From Okapia johnstoni (taxonomy: Eukaryota; Chordata; Mammalia; Artiodactyla; Giraffidae), in contig CM044326.1 of the NCBI GenBank assembly GCA_024291935.2, positions 32,115,948-32,179,947 on the forward strand: a DNA stretch of 64,000 nt, given 5' to 3'. Made by a program: the position numbers and the translations under genes. Under the pieces are notes generated by a model. The model searched no databases. It saw only the letters and a list, made by a program, of their open reading frames with translations, and had not been told where the DNA came from. Shown here piece by piece: positions 21,700 to 32,600 of this stretch (positions within the stretch are counted from its first letter, which is position 1; every line of letters starts with the position of its first letter).

Positions 21700-21912
21700 C
21701 ACCCATCCATCTATCCATCCATCCATCTATCCCTTTATCTATCCATCTATTCATGCATATATCATCATCTATCCGTCCATTCCTCACCCGTGCATGTATC
21801 TATCCATCCATCTATTCTATCCATCCACCCACCCACCTATTCATCCACCCGCCCATCACTTGTCTCTCAAATTCATCATCTACTTACGGATCTACCATCC
21901 ATCCATCTGCCT
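21700..21912 (+). repeat. (ATCC)n imperfect microsatellite
   Basis: Over 200 bp of ATCC/ATCT tetranucleotides with interruptions (ATCCATCC, ATCTATCC, CACCCACC). It is likely length-polymorphic. Confidence 0.95.
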
Positions 21913-21985
21913 AACATTTACTGAAATCCTGCCGTGTGCTGGGCGTAAGGTTAGTATTGGTTATACCAGGTGAACAGAGGCATAG
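21913..21985 (+). mobile_element. L2-like LINE fragment
   Basis: ACATTTACTGAAATCCTGCC followed by GTGTGCTGGGC and a gap to GGTGAACAGAGGC resembles the L2 3' region (ATTTATTGAGCGCCTACTATGTGCC type). It is short and divergent. Confidence 0.45.
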
Positions 21986-22000
21986 CATTACCCTTGGGTA

Positions 22001-22222
22001 GGGTTGTCAGCTGTAGTAAAGAGAAATACAGGACACTCAGTTCAATTTGAATTTCAGATAAACAATGAATACTTTAGTGTAAGTATGTATGCAATGTTTA
22101 TATGCATACATGCATATTTGATATAAACATGTACTATCTGATATAAGTATTTCCCCAATTCTGCATGGGATATACTTACACTGATACTTATTCGCTGCTC
22201 ACCTGAAATTCAGCCTTAACCA
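22001..22222. mobile_element. Palindromic MITE-like DNA element
   Basis: The left arm (TGAATTTCAGATAAACAATG near 22048) and the right arm (its inverted counterpart near 22180-22215, CTGAAATTC) are imperfect inverted repeats flanking AT-rich sequence with GTGTAAGTAT / ATACTTACAC internal arms. The whole matches my memory of a palindromic mammalian MER-type non-autonomous DNA transposon. It encodes nothing. Confidence 0.6.
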
Positions 22223-23016
22223 GATGGTCTGTGTTATCCAGCAGTCCCAGCCTGAGGAGCTCTTTGAGCTGGTGACATGATGCAGGATGACAGATGCATC
22301 AGCGTTCCAGGTGGGAGGGCGACTCCTCCTGCCTCTGAGAGTTGGGGCAAAGCTCCTTGAGGGGACGAACGCTTCCCTCTTCATAAAAGCCATAAGCCAT
22401 CAGTCCCACCACCCCTTGGCTGCACCCTCGGTGCCCTCCTCCCAACAGCATCTCTGCCGGCAGCTCTGAGGTAAGCTCGGGTCTCTCATGTCGTCCACGC
22501 GCCAGAGCACGGGTCCAGGGCACCCATTTTCACATGGGAGTCTCCGGGGGCGTCGGTGACTTCCGACTCTCCGCGTTCCTGCGGATGGCCCTCCGGTGGG
22601 TCCTCACTGGGTTCTGCCGGCCTGGTCCCCCCACCTCTCTCTCAGGCCGGGAGAATTTGGGTCCAGGAATTCCTAACTTTCTGGTTTTGGGGCCCCGCCC
22701 TGCACTGAGTGCTCCGTGCTCGTGCCCGCAGGACAGAGCTGTGTGGTCACAGGAACCCCAGGAGGCCTGCTGCCCCCTCCTGGCCCCCCTCATTCCTTCC
22801 TGGCCCTGCGTTCTCTGTCCTTCATACTGCTGGCCAGCCTGGGGCAGCAGGTGGCTTATTGGGCTGGGCTTGGGGGTTTGCCCTCACCTCTTGCTGCTGG
22901 ATTATAATCTCCTTGCGGGAGGGGCCCAGTCTTTTTATTACTTTATTACCTGTTCATACCTGGCAGCAACAGCTACAGCTACTGAGCAGGACAGGCCTCT
23001 CCTCCTCTCTGAAAAT
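22223..23016. other. Unique DNA, no gene seen
   Basis: A 170-178-codon plus-strand frame (22534-23245 region) runs into the adjacent SINE and has no domain; it is rejected as a gene. Confidence 0.45.
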
Positions 23017-23222
23017 TGTTACACTCAGTCATGTCCGACTCTTTGAGACCCTGTGGACTGTAGCCCGCCAGGCCAGGCTGCTCTGTCCATGGGATTTCCC
23101 AGGCAAGAATACTGGAGTAGGTTGCCATTTCCTTCTCCAGGGAATCTACCCGACGCAGGGATGGAACCCACGTCTCCTGCGTTGGCATGTGGATTTTTTA
23201 CCACTGAGTCACCGGGGAAGCC
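23017..23222 (-). mobile_element. Bov-tA type SINE
   Basis: Minus-strand, near full length. It runs from ACTCAGTCATGTCCGACTC through AGAATACTGGAGTAGG to the head ending CACCGGGGAAGCC. Confidence 0.93.
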
Positions 23223-23282
23223 CTCCTCCTTTATGGGCACTTTGAAAAATGATCTAATGTAATCCTTAAAAAACAAATCTAT

Positions 23283-23400
23283 GAATGTGGTAATATCATG
23301 ATCTACATTTTAAAGTTGTAAATACCAAGGCTCAGGGAGAATAAGAAACTTCCTCAGGGTGACTCAGCTGGGGACGTCCAGACCAGGAGCACAAAAACAC
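23283..23400 (-). mobile_element. MIR-like SINE fragment
   Basis: CCAAGGCTCAGGGAGAATAAG, then CTCAGCTGGGGAC, is the reverse-complement MIR layout (CTGAGGCTCAGAGAGG ... CACAGCTAG). Ancient and divergent. Confidence 0.5.
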
Positions 23401-23647
23401 AAGTTCATCACTTTTGAAAAATGCTTGTTATTAAGATATCAATTAATGCAAAAACCACAGAAAAGAAAGTTTGTGAAAGTCACCTGAAACCGTGTCAGTA
23501 AGAGGTAACCATCATTCCATGGCTCAGTCCTATCCCGGACGCCTTGCTTCAAAAATTTGTCGAGATGAAGGTTGGAGATAAATGAAAACCAGCTTGGGCT
23601 AAAGCTTTAGTGCTTTACTCTAAAATAAAATGCTGAACTTCACACTC

Positions 23648-24626
23648 GTATGGAGGTCAAGAAGCGTCAGTTAAAAGCTTACATGGGACAACCGACTGGC
23701 TCAAAATTGGGAAAGGAGTCCGTCAGGCTGCGTATTGTCACCCTGCTTATCTAACTTACATGCAGAGTGCATCATGGGAAATGCCAGGCTGGAGGAAGCA
23801 CAAGCTGGAATCAAGATTGCCAGGAGAAATACCAATAACCTCAGGTATGCAGATGACACCACCCTTATGGCAGAAAGTGAAGAGGAACTAAAGAGCCTCT
23901 TGATGAAGGTGAAAGAGGAGAGTGAAAAAGCTGACTTGAAACTCAACATTGAAAAAATTAAGATCATGGCATCCAAGGCCATCACTTCATGGCAAATAGA
24001 AGGGGAAAAAGTGGAAGCAGTGACAGATTTTATTTTCTTGGGCTCCAAAATCACTGTGGACTGTGACTACAGCCATGAAATTAAAAGACACTTGCTCCTT
24101 GAAAGAAATGCTATGACCAACCTAGACAGTGTTTTGAAAAGCAGAGAAATCACTTTGCCAACAAAGGTCCGATGTAGTCAAGGCTACGGTTTTTCCAGTG
24201 GTCATGTGTGGATGTGAGAGTTGGACTATAAAGAAAGCTGAGCGCCAAAGAATTGATGCTTTTGAACTGTGGTGTTGAAGACTCTTGAGAGTCCCTTGGA
24301 CTGCAAGGAGATCCAACCAGTCCATCCTAAAGGAGATCAGTCCTGGGTGTTCATTGGAAGGGCTGATGTTGAAGCTGAAACTCCAATACTTTGGTCACCT
24401 GATGCGAAGAGCTGACTCACTGGAAAAGACCCTGATGCTGGGAAGGATTGGGGGCAGGAGGAGAAGGGGACGACAGAGGATGAGATGGTTGGATGGCATC
24501 ACCGATTTGATGGACATGTGTTTGAGCAAACTCTGGGAGATAGTGAAGGAAGGGAAGCCTGGTGTGCTACAGTCCAGGGGGTTGCAAAGAGTTAGACAGG
24601 ACTTAGAGACTGAACAACAACTGAGA
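23648..24626 (+). mobile_element. BovB (RTE) LINE, 5'-truncated
   Basis: The sense-strand 3' portion of a BovB LINE runs from within the reverse-transcriptase domain to the 3' end (GTTAGACAGGACTTAGAGACTG). It includes the widespread 3' segment with TGGAAGGGCTGATGTTGAAG and ACCTGATGCGAAGAGCTG. BovB is a non-LTR element whose patchy distribution in ruminants and squamates is attributed to horizontal transfer. Confidence 0.95.
23735..24217 (+). pseudogene. BovB reverse transcriptase remnant
   Basis: An in-frame stretch of 160 codons shows the YADD catalytic box at residues 38-41 ([10 protein letters not shown]) and the following [11 protein letters not shown] helix. An extra base near 24176 (GTCCGATGTAGTC where BovB has GTCCGTCTAGTC) shifts the frame. 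A small deletion near 24277 and further changes follow; the C-terminal part resumes in another frame from about 24285 ([11 protein letters not shown]). Endonuclease and N-terminal RT parts are absent. Not functional. Confidence 0.9.
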
Positions 24627-24949
24627 ATGTTGAAAGAAAAGCCCTAAAACAATAGGTAACTTTTTGAAAAAGATTTTGGTTTATGCACAGTATGAAGTGT
24701 GTAGTTGTTAAAAAAAATGGTGGCAGACATGGTAGAAACACAGTCAGGCTTTACTGTTGAGAGAACTTTGCAGGCATCAAGGCCCATGTGTGATCTAAGG
24801 CCGTCGTGCACATGTCCCCACAGGGAGAGGAGTCTGGCTAGGCCAATGTACCTGCTCTCCCAGCCGTGGACTCGGGGTACAGACATTCACTATCTTCTGG
24901 TTGCCTGTATTTTCTGATTTTTTAAACAACAACTCTTTTTTGATTCTGT

Positions 24950-25110
24950 GCTTTTGAAGTATGCTTTACATACAGTAAAATGTGTCGACCCAAAGTGTGC
25001 AGTTTGATGACTTCTGACAAATACATAGCCCCGTGTAACCCTCACCCAGCTCAAGGCGAGTTTCCACCCCCAGACTCCCCTGTGCCTCCTTCCGGCCTCG
25101 CGTGACTGTG
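24950..25110. mobile_element. L1M-type 3'-UTR fragment
   Basis: TATGCTTTACATACAGTAAA, CAGTTTGATGACTTCTGACA and ACATAGCCCCGTGTAACC follow the order of an old L1 3'-UTR segment. Divergent; orientation uncertain. Confidence 0.5.
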
Positions 25111-25599
25111 GGTGAACAGTGATCAGAGAAGCCGTGTTTGCAGCTCAGGGAGGCGTGCCCACATTATCCTTTTCTCCTGGACCTTGCGGCCCATTGGGTG
25201 CTGGAAAGATGCTGGGCCTGGGGACGGGGAGGGGCCCTGCAGCAGGAGGGACCCACCCTGCACCCCCTCCCCCGCCTGCCCGAGGCTGCCCTCCTTCCAG
25301 CCCCCGTGTCAGCCTGGGGTCACCTGGCCGAGGGACAGAAGGCCTATTGTACCAGGGGCATCATCTGCCCTGTAGAGGGGGCGGGAGGGGGCGGGAGGCC
25401 GCATTCCTGGGGTGGGGCGGGCACTTCCTCTGAGCTGCCAGCCCAGAGTCAGCCCTGCCCGGGACCCAGCTGGGGCTGCAGTGGCCTCAGGGCGGGCGAG
25501 GGCGGGCTGACTCGGGAGAGGAGTTCGATCTGGGGGCAAAGTGTGGAGCCGCCCCGGGGGCTGCAGTGGCCTCAGGGACGGTGTTGCTAAGATCCCAGC
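25111..25599. other. GC-rich unique DNA
   Basis: Contains a near-identical GGCTGCAGTGGCCTCAGG segment twice (around 25473 and 25560), a small local duplication. No gene was recognised. Confidence 0.45.
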
Positions 25600-25850
25600 T
25601 GCTTTTCTCGAGGAAGACCTCTCCCCTCTCCCCTCTCCCCTCGGTGGGCAGGCTTCTCACTGTGCACACGGGGGAGGGGCCTGGAGCTTGGTGTCTGCTC
25701 CTCTTCTTGTAAGGACACCAGCCCTGTGGAGTCGGCGCCACCCTCCCAACTTCACAGCTCCGTCTCCAAATACAGTCTCACAGGGGCTGGAACTCCACCG
25801 ATGAAGCTGGGGGACATGGTTCAGCCCACGACACGCCGGCACTGGGCCAG
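25600..25850 (-). mobile_element. MaLR-type (MLT1/MST) LTR fragment
   Basis: CCTCTTCTTGTAAGGACACC, then TCTCCAAATACAGTCTCACA and GACATGGTTCAGCCCACGAC match the end of an ERVL-MaLR LTR read on the minus strand. Such solo LTRs are relics without coding capacity. Confidence 0.62.
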
Positions 25851-25883
25851 GGCCTACGGGGTGTGCAGCCATGCTCTTCTGCC

Positions 25884-25955
25884 CTGGGGGGGTCCCGTGG
25901 GGGCCCTGGGGGCCCCGGGGGGGGCCTGGGGGGTCCTGGGGGGTCCTGGGCTCCT
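25884..25955 (+). repeat. G-rich imperfect repeat
   Basis: Repeated GGGGGCCCT / GGGGGGTCCT blocks. At least six G-runs of four or more make quadruplex formation possible. Confidence 0.8.
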
Positions 25956-27599
25956 TCTCCCCTCCCTCCCCAGGTGTCCCCAGGTGCCAGCTCAATCCTC
26001 CCAAACCCGGGCTGCTCTCTGCACAGCCCAGCCCCCCAGTTGCAGCAGCGCTGGCCTCGGAGGGGGTGCCTGGTCCTGGGGGAGGAAGGGGGTACAGGCA
26101 GTGGGGTTTCCACCTGCCGCTGGAGAACCTGAGAGTGACCACCCGCCAGCAGCAGGATTGCAGCTCAGGACTGCAGTCAAAGTGAGAAGGAGAACACCTC
26201 CTGCTAAGCTCTGGGCTCTGATTTGTTTATTGAGGCCCCTCCCTGCCCTGGATTCCCTTGCATCTCCCAGTTAATCCGGTTGTGGAAAATGCCCCACAGC
26301 AGGCGTGGGAGGGGGGCGTGAAATTTGTGTGTGTGCGCACATGTGTGCGCACGTGTGTGTGTGTTGGGAGGGGGTGGTCCCAGCCACACTCCCAGTGCAT
26401 CAGGCCCCCTCAGCAGGCCCCCTTGTCTATGCCCAGGCCCTGCTGCAGGATGGAGGCACCTCACCACGCTGTCCTGTCCGGGCAGGTGCCCGGAACCAGC
26501 CGCAGGGGCCTGCTGTGTGGAGGCGCAGACATCGTTACCTGGAGAAGCTTCAGACAGCAGAAGAGGGGTAGCAGAGCTTTTGGGGGCCTCAGCTTTCCCC
26601 ATGCAGGTACCCCCAGAGCCTGTCTTCCCCATCCTGTCTGGATTCATGGTTTAGGCGGGCTCTTCCCCAATCAACCCCAGGAAACCACAGAACGCAGGAA
26701 GGATGGACTTAGGGAACGGTGAACACCCAGCAAGACCCCAGGGAAACCCCTGAGAAGGAGGTCAGCTTCAGATGGTGGGGGCAGCGGGCGGCGGAAGCAA
26801 GGCCTTTGCGGGCATGCTCTTCAGGGGAACGCGGCCCCGTGGCCAGGCTGCAGTGGGGGAGCTCTTATCACGTGGTTGGTTCTCCTGACACCACGCTTCC
26901 AAAGTCACCTCATTCAGACGACAGACGACAGCTTGATCAGTCTGTTAAGAAACGTGGAGGGTTTTAGAAGCTCTGTGCCAGAAACAGGACGAAGACTGAA
27001 TGTGTGCGTACTTCTATCATAAGTCACAGCATCGCAGGTGGCATGTCACTGCCCTCCCAGGTGGCACATCACTGCCCTCCCTGGGCTCTGGGCACTGCAA
27101 GCAGCGGGTGCAGTCCTGCGGAACCAGCACACGACCTCGGGACGCGGCGCCAGCTTCCCACAACAGCCCCGGAGTCCGGCACTACGAATGGAACAGGTGG
27201 GCCAAGCGTGTGAAATACGCCTAAGATTAAAGTGGAGCTAGTGGGGTAGATCCCCCTAAGCGGATAAAGGAGGAGAGTGTCAGTAAGAAGCAAGCACAGA
27301 ATCGTGAAAGAAAGACCGGGGCAGAGATACTAGGTTTGAGGACTGTGACTGTCACATAAATCAGACCACAGAGGACAAATAGCAGGATGGATGCGCTGAG
27401 CCCACGGGCAGGTTGCAGGGCTGAGAAAGCATCTGAGAGGCAGAAACTGCCTCGAGATGGGACCGGGAAACACACACCGAGGGCAGAGTGGAGATGCCGC
27501 CCTGGGTGGGGAGCATCTGAAAACGCAGGAGCCGTTTTCGGGATCCAAGCTGAAAGGATTCACGGGCTCAGATGCTGATGCAGAGGTAAGGGCATCTGG
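25956..27599. other. Unique DNA, weak LINE traces, no gene seen
   Basis: Includes the alternating tract at 26326-26364 and a 23-bp tandem duplication (27035-27057 and 27058-27080, two mismatches). The part from about 27230 onward may be the upstream portion of the HAL1-like remnant that follows. Confidence 0.4.
26326..26364 (+). repeat. Z-DNA-prone alternating tract
   Basis: Thirty-nine bases of perfect alternation containing TGTGCGCACA-type palindromes between TG runs. Confidence 0.85.
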
Positions 27600-27920
27600 G
27601 CATGTTTCTGTTTCCAAATATTGGAGACAAAAAGAAAATTCTAGCAGTTTCCCCAAAAGAGAAGAAGACTCTCACCTAAGAGCACACATCAGGTTGCTCT
27701 CCGGGTCCCGACACAATTCTGACCCGAGAGGTGGGGCAGAGTCCGTGGAAGCAAAGCGCTGCAGACACAGGAGCGCGAGGAAAAGCACAGCCGCGTGTGC
27801 GGGGAGGGCGGCCTTCTCAGGCCACAAACGGAAGGAAGCTTGCTTCACAGACCCCTCACCGCCCCGGGGAAACCGGCGCGCAGGGCGCGGTCAGCGGGGA
27901 GGGAAAGGAGTCAGGGAGGA
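27600..27920 (+). mobile_element. HAL1/L1M-like LINE remnant
   Basis: ATATTGGAGACAAAAAGAAA, then CATCAGGTTGCTCTCCGGG and GGCCACAAACGGAAGGAAG follow the layout of the old HAL1/L1M segment (ATTGGAGACAAAG ... ATCAGGTTGGCATC ... AAAGGCAACAGA). It is strongly GC-shifted and frame-broken. Confidence 0.5.
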
Positions 27921-28108
27921 TGTCCCCCCAACCCCGGGCTCAGATGACCGTCCTCTGGGGACACTTAGGGCTGAAGGAAGAGGAGCCGGCTGGTCACAGC
28001 CCTCAGGTGCAAACTGTTACCAACTTCCTGAGCTGGACTGCGTGCAGGACGGAATTCCGGGCGTCCGTGAACTTGGATGGGAAACGTCCCACTGTTGATT
28101 TTCACAGC

Positions 28109-28325
28109 GTGTGCTCGGTTGCTCAGCCGTGTCTGACTCTTGCGACCCCATGGACTCGAGCCTTCCAGGCTCCTCTGTCCCCGGGATTCTCCAGGCAGGA
28201 ATACTGGAGGGGGTTGCCATTGCCTTCTCCAGGGGATCGTCCTGACCCAGGGATCAAATCTGGGTCTCTTACGTCTCCCACATTGGCAGGCAGGTTCTTC
28301 ACCACTAGGACCACCTGGGAAGCCC
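28109..28325 (-). mobile_element. Bov-tA type SINE
   Basis: Minus-strand, near full length. It runs from GTGCTCGGTTGCTCAGCC through GAATACTGGAGGGGG to CCACCTGGGAAGCCCC. A CTTACGTCTCCCACATTGGC insertion relative to other copies marks the head. Confidence 0.93.
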
Positions 28326-28711
28326 CTCCCTTGCCTAACCTGAGTGCTCACCTGTACTGGCGGGAGGAACCCCCTCCTCACCTGGAATCCGGGTCCTGGG
28401 CTGACACCGTGGGGTCTCAGAAGCACTGGTTGGTGTTTCAATCCTGGTGGTCATGAGACCCGTCTTTGGATCTCCATTAACACACCAGCGAGAAGCCTCA
28501 TTCATTATCGCATAAGAAGTCACACTTGTTGTTTCGGTAGCCGCATTTCAGTGTGAGTGGTTTCCTCTGCAGCACGATGCCTTTTATGTTAAGCATTTAC
28601 AAATCGTGTGCTGGGAAGGGAATCGCAGGCTTCCCCAAAGGGGCGGAGGAAAAGGCTCACCCCTCCCCCACACCCCAGGGGTTGGTTGCCTGCCCTGCAG
28701 GGCCTCTGCTC

Positions 28712-28880
28712 TGTGCCTCAGTTTCGCCGTCTGTAAAACAGGGGGAATGGAGGGCAGGTGAGTTGGCACTTCTCGAGTTCTGCACGCGACAGCACTCCTG
28801 GCCGCTTCAGGACCCCGGGTGGAAAGGAAATGGGATGCTCTTAGGATTAAATAATGTTCACAGCACATGCCAAGATCCGC
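28712..28880 (+). mobile_element. MIR SINE
   Basis: CTGTGCCTCAGTTTCGCCGT followed by CTGTAAAACAGGGGGAATGG, and later GGATTAAATAATGTTCACAG, is the sense MIR core with its 3' segment. Confidence 0.65.
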
Positions 28881-28959
28881 AGGATCCAGCTGTGCGGTCC
28901 TTAGAAAGAAGCTGATGAAACACAATAGGCTCCAGATTAGAGGAGGCCTGTGCACAGCG

Positions 28960-29225
28960 CTGTCACTGCAGATGATAAATCTGAAAACCTGGAGGGCGGG
29001 AACGGGTACAGTTGAAACACGTGAAAGACTAAAATTGGCCCGAGAGGAAAGAGAGAGCTTGAACACGAATCGGTGCTACGGAAACGGAAATGGTGGTCAG
29101 AGTGCCACCCTGCAAAAGACCTACCCAGGGCCAGCAGGCTTTACAGGGGACTCGCCCAAACGTTAAAGGATCAGTTGATTCCTTTTCTGGATGAATTTTT
29201 TCAGAAAAGAGAAACATGAAAGAAC
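28960..29225 (+). mobile_element. Degenerate L1 ORF2 segment
   Basis: ACTAAAATTGGCCCGAGAGG ... CCAGCAGGCTTTACAGGGGA ... TCAGTTGATTCCTTTTCTGG aligns by eye with the sense L1 ORF2 reverse-transcriptase region that encodes the PGPDGF...EFY stretch. Several frame breaks. It has no coding capacity. Confidence 0.62.
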
Positions 29226-29624
29226 CACGAGTAAGGTTGCCCAGCTCCTGTCATGAGACTAGGATGAACCTTGACTCTAAAACCAGGTAAACGTATGAAA
29301 AGATGCCCCGGGCATCTCCCCTGTGAGTTTAGGCTGAAAGCCCCGGGTAACTTGCTAGTGACTCACTGAGTAGGGCTGGGCTCCTGGCTGCCTCGTCCAC
29401 CTGCTCCAGCCTCTGGCCGTGCTCTTGGCCTGGGAGCCTGGCCGGAAGGCCCCTCGGTGGACTTCAGACTCTGCAACTTCTCACCGGCTGAGCCGGGGGG
29501 GCCCTGGTTGAAGCCAGGGGGTGGGAGCCGGAGTGGGGGGCTGGCTCCCCACTTCCCCCCTCCTTTCTTGTTCCGGATCTTGTAGGGGATGGGTCTCAAT
29601 GATGCCGCAGTAAACGTGCTTAAA
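29226..29624. other. Unique DNA, no gene seen
   Basis: No recognised repeat or exon. Confidence 0.45.
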
Positions 29625-30180
29625 AAAAAATCGCCTGTTTATTTTAGAATAGTTTAAAGAGTTACAGAAAGGCTGCCAAGATAGCACAGAATTCCTGTCC
29701 ACCTTGTACCGAATGTCCACCTGACGTTAACATCTCACCTTAGTGAGACATTCGTCATGACCAGTGAACCCATATCGATGCATCACCATTAATTGAAGCC
29801 TCTGCTTTGTTCAGGCTTCCTTGGTTTCTATGAATGTCCTCTGCTGTCCAGGACCCCACGCGGACCCCACATTCCCCTGGTCCCTCTGTGGTCCTAGGTT
29901 CTCTGTGGGGAGAGAGTTCTCACACTTGCCCTGACCTGGACGGCCTTGAGGAAGACTTGGCAGGTATTTTGTAGAATGGCCCTCAGCTGGGGTTAGTCTG
30001 AGGTCTTCCTCATGGTTACACGGTGGCCCCGGGCTTGGGCAGGACGCCTGTAGAGGGAACGAGCCATCCCCATCACTTCTTCTCACGGGGACTCAGTGTC
30101 ACCACGACGTGTGGCCCGGGACGTTGGTCCCGATCACCTGGCTGAGGTGTGCTTGTCAGAGGTCTCCTTGGTGAATGCCT
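29625..30180 (-). mobile_element. L1M/L1ME 3'-UTR remnant
   Basis: GAGTTACAGAAAGGCTGCCA, GGCAGGTATTTTGTAGAATGG, TCTGAGGTCTTCCTCATGG and GATCACCTGGCTGAGGTG occur in the antisense order of an old L1M 3'-UTR. Confidence 0.7.
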
Positions 30181-30939
30181 CTCTCCCCACCTTGCACACT
30201 GTCCTCTGCAAGGAGGCCACCCTGCAGCCCCCGAGGGCTGGGGGTCACCCTCTGCCTCCTTGAGCTTCTACATAGACCACGGTGGGGACTCTTCCGCAGG
30301 CGTTACCGAACTCAGGCTCAGCTGCTTGTCACTCAAGAATTCCTACTGAGAGACAAGGGTCGGGGAAGAGGAAAGACAGCCGTGCCGAGGAAGCCAGCTG
30401 GCCTGGGGAGAAGGTGGACGCACGGCCCAGTGACCCAGCAGCCCCTTCCCCAGGCTCTGCTCGGAGATCACACAGGGAAAAGAGGCCGCGGCCATGGGCT
30501 GGGAAGGGGGCAATCCTCTGGTTTTAGAGGCGCTCGTCTCTCGCACACAGCTGTACACAGCTGGCACTTCCCCCTTGTAACTGGGACGTTAGCTGAGCCT
30601 TACAGCTCGGGTCAGCTGGTCCTTCTGGTTCTCTCCGGCCTGAGGTCCACGGGCTTGCGGGCAGCATGCTGTTAACTTCTCCTGCCTGGTGGGGTTTCAG
30701 CATCTGCAAAGAGCTCAAAAGACACGGCTAAGGCCGTTATCGAGCGTCCTGAAGGAGAGCTAAAGGCCCTAGACTCTGCTTGCTATTATTTTGTCTTGTT
30801 TGTCTTCCTTTCTTTTTGTATTTTCTCACGGCCCGGATTAAATTTAGCCTTTGGAACTCAGGGAAGGCCTAGGAGGCAACAGGAAGCATGCAGAGGACGT
30901 GGGGGGATGCAGTTTCTGTCCTGGGAAGGCAGCTTGCTT
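30181..30939. other. Unique DNA, no gene seen
   Basis: No recognised repeat or exon; chance frames only. Confidence 0.45.
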
Positions 30940-31640
30940 GCACAGGGAGATTTGTATCTTCTGTACTATTGTTCATTTGATCATGTGTTTGTATGGCTAT
31001 GTACTTTGATGTTTATTTTACACTGCGGATCAGAGTCCTGCGCTGAGAATCCTGCGCTATTTGTTGCTCGAACTGTTCCTGTCTTGGTCGCTGGGAGCCC
31101 TTCAGGCCACTCCTGTGTCTGTGATATGCTTGTAGCTTGCTGGCGCTTTCCTACTTTCTCACATGACAGGAAGCGGCAGGTTCTCTGGAATGTTCTCTGC
31201 CCCAGCCCTAGGATCAGCCGTTTCTCTAGGGAGCCCTGGTTCCTCACGCTGGAAGGTCCTGTGGAAACTGACGTCTGGGCCCTGGTGAGGGGCTGGTCGC
31301 TGCTTCTCAGCCCTCTCGGCTGACACGCCAGGGAAAACGTGTGTGTTGACCGGTGTACACGCACACGTATCTGCCCGAGTCCACACGTGCCCACGTGCGC
31401 CTCTGTCGACCACACCCAAGCGCCTGTTCCTGCCGCGTCTCCACCTCGGATGCATCAACACATGGTTGTTCTGACTCCTCCTCCTGCTCATCTGAAGATC
31501 CCCACCCAGCAGTGGATGCTGGCCCCCACCCGCTTCCCACTCGCGTCCTCGTCACACTCCAGCACAATGGAGCGTGGCTTCAGGATTCAACCCTGTGGGA
31601 AACACCTGTGCTCAGGTGCTTTTTTATCTTTAGCTTTGTC
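30940..31640 (-). mobile_element. L1ME-type 3'-UTR remnant
   Basis: TTTTACACTGCGGATCAGAG, TTGTTGCTCGAACTGTTCC and AGCCGTTTCTCTAGGGAGCC resemble a characteristic old L1 3'-UTR section, probably antisense. Its 31315-31410 part is rich in ACACG/CACGT steps, perhaps a decayed CA repeat. Confidence 0.58.
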
Positions 31641-31644
31641 TTAG

Positions 31645-32216
31645 TTTTTGTTATTGTTCAGTCACTCAGTCGTGTCCAACTCTTTTGTGACCCCATGGAT
31701 TGAAGCACACCAGGCCTCCCTGTCCATCACCAACTCCTGGAGTTTGCTCAAACTCATGTTCATTGAGTTGGCGATGTCATCCAACCATCTTATCCTCTGT
31801 CGTCCCCTTCGCCTCCTGCCTTCAATCTTTCCCAGCATCAGGATCTTTTCCAATGAGTCGGCCCTTCACATCAGGTGGCCAAAGTATTGGAGCTTCAGCT
31901 TCAGCATCAGTCCTTTCAAAGAACGTTCTGGCTTGATTTCCTTTAGAATTGGTTTGATCTCCTTGCAGTCCAGGGAACTCTCTAGAGTCTTCTCCAACAC
32001 CACAATCTGAAAGCACCAATTCTTGCCTGCTTTATGTTCCAACTCTCACATCCATACATGACTACTGGAAAAACCGTAGCTTTGGCTATATGGACCTTTG
32101 TCAACAAAGTAATGTCTCTATTTTTTAATATGCTATCTAGGTTTGTCATAGCTTTTCTTCCAAGGAGCAAGCGTCTTTTAATTTCAAGGCTGCAGTCACC
32201 TTCCACAGTGAATTTA
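31645..32216 (-). mobile_element. BovB LINE 3' fragment
   Basis: Minus-strand 3' end of BovB. The 3' terminus is at GTTCAGTCACTCAGTCGTG, with body segments TTTTCCAATGAGTCGG and CATACATGACTACTGG. It is truncated at its 5' side near 32216, where it abuts an L1-like tract. RT catalytic motifs are not included. Confidence 0.94.
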
Positions 32217-32329
32217 AAGTTTCTATCTTTATCTTTTATCTGTACCCACCCTCAGAACAGGCCCTGAAACATGCTTTGTGCTTTGCCTGATCAACCTCCC
32301 TCTCGCCAAGCCACCACTCTGTTTACCAC

Positions 32330-32600
32330 CACCTTTGTGGTGGGTTTTCAGTAAATTTATCAAGTCAGGAATATTTCCTTTGACTCTATTCCTAATTTGC
32401 TGAGAGATTTTTGAAAAAGGTCACAACTCAGTGTTAAATCTTTATTTAAATCTTAAATGTCATAAACAGGTGTTAAGCAGTGCTCTCTCTGCATCACCTG
32501 AGAGAATTATATGCTTTTTGTCCTGTAATCTGTTCTTATGGGATTTGCATTGATCTGTTTCTGATATTGGACCTTCCTTGAAATCCCTGGAGGCCTTAGA
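32330..32600 (-). mobile_element. Degenerate L1 ORF2 (antisense)
   Basis: TTGCTGAGAGATTTTTGAAA, TGCATCACCTGAGAGAATTA and GGGATTTGCATTGATCTG correspond to the antisense L1 ORF2 region well known from other copies. Heavily mutated. Confidence 0.55.

Noticed and set aside
22534..23245. 170-178-codon plus-strand frames before and into the Bov-tA at 23.0 kb
   Set aside because: They end inside SINE sequence and show no domain or exon structure.
31700..32206. Frames within the BovB 3' fragments (also near 45.2-46.5 kb and 60.0-60.6 kb) read on the strand opposite to the LINE
   Set aside because: Antisense shadows of LINE coding sequence; no independent evidence.
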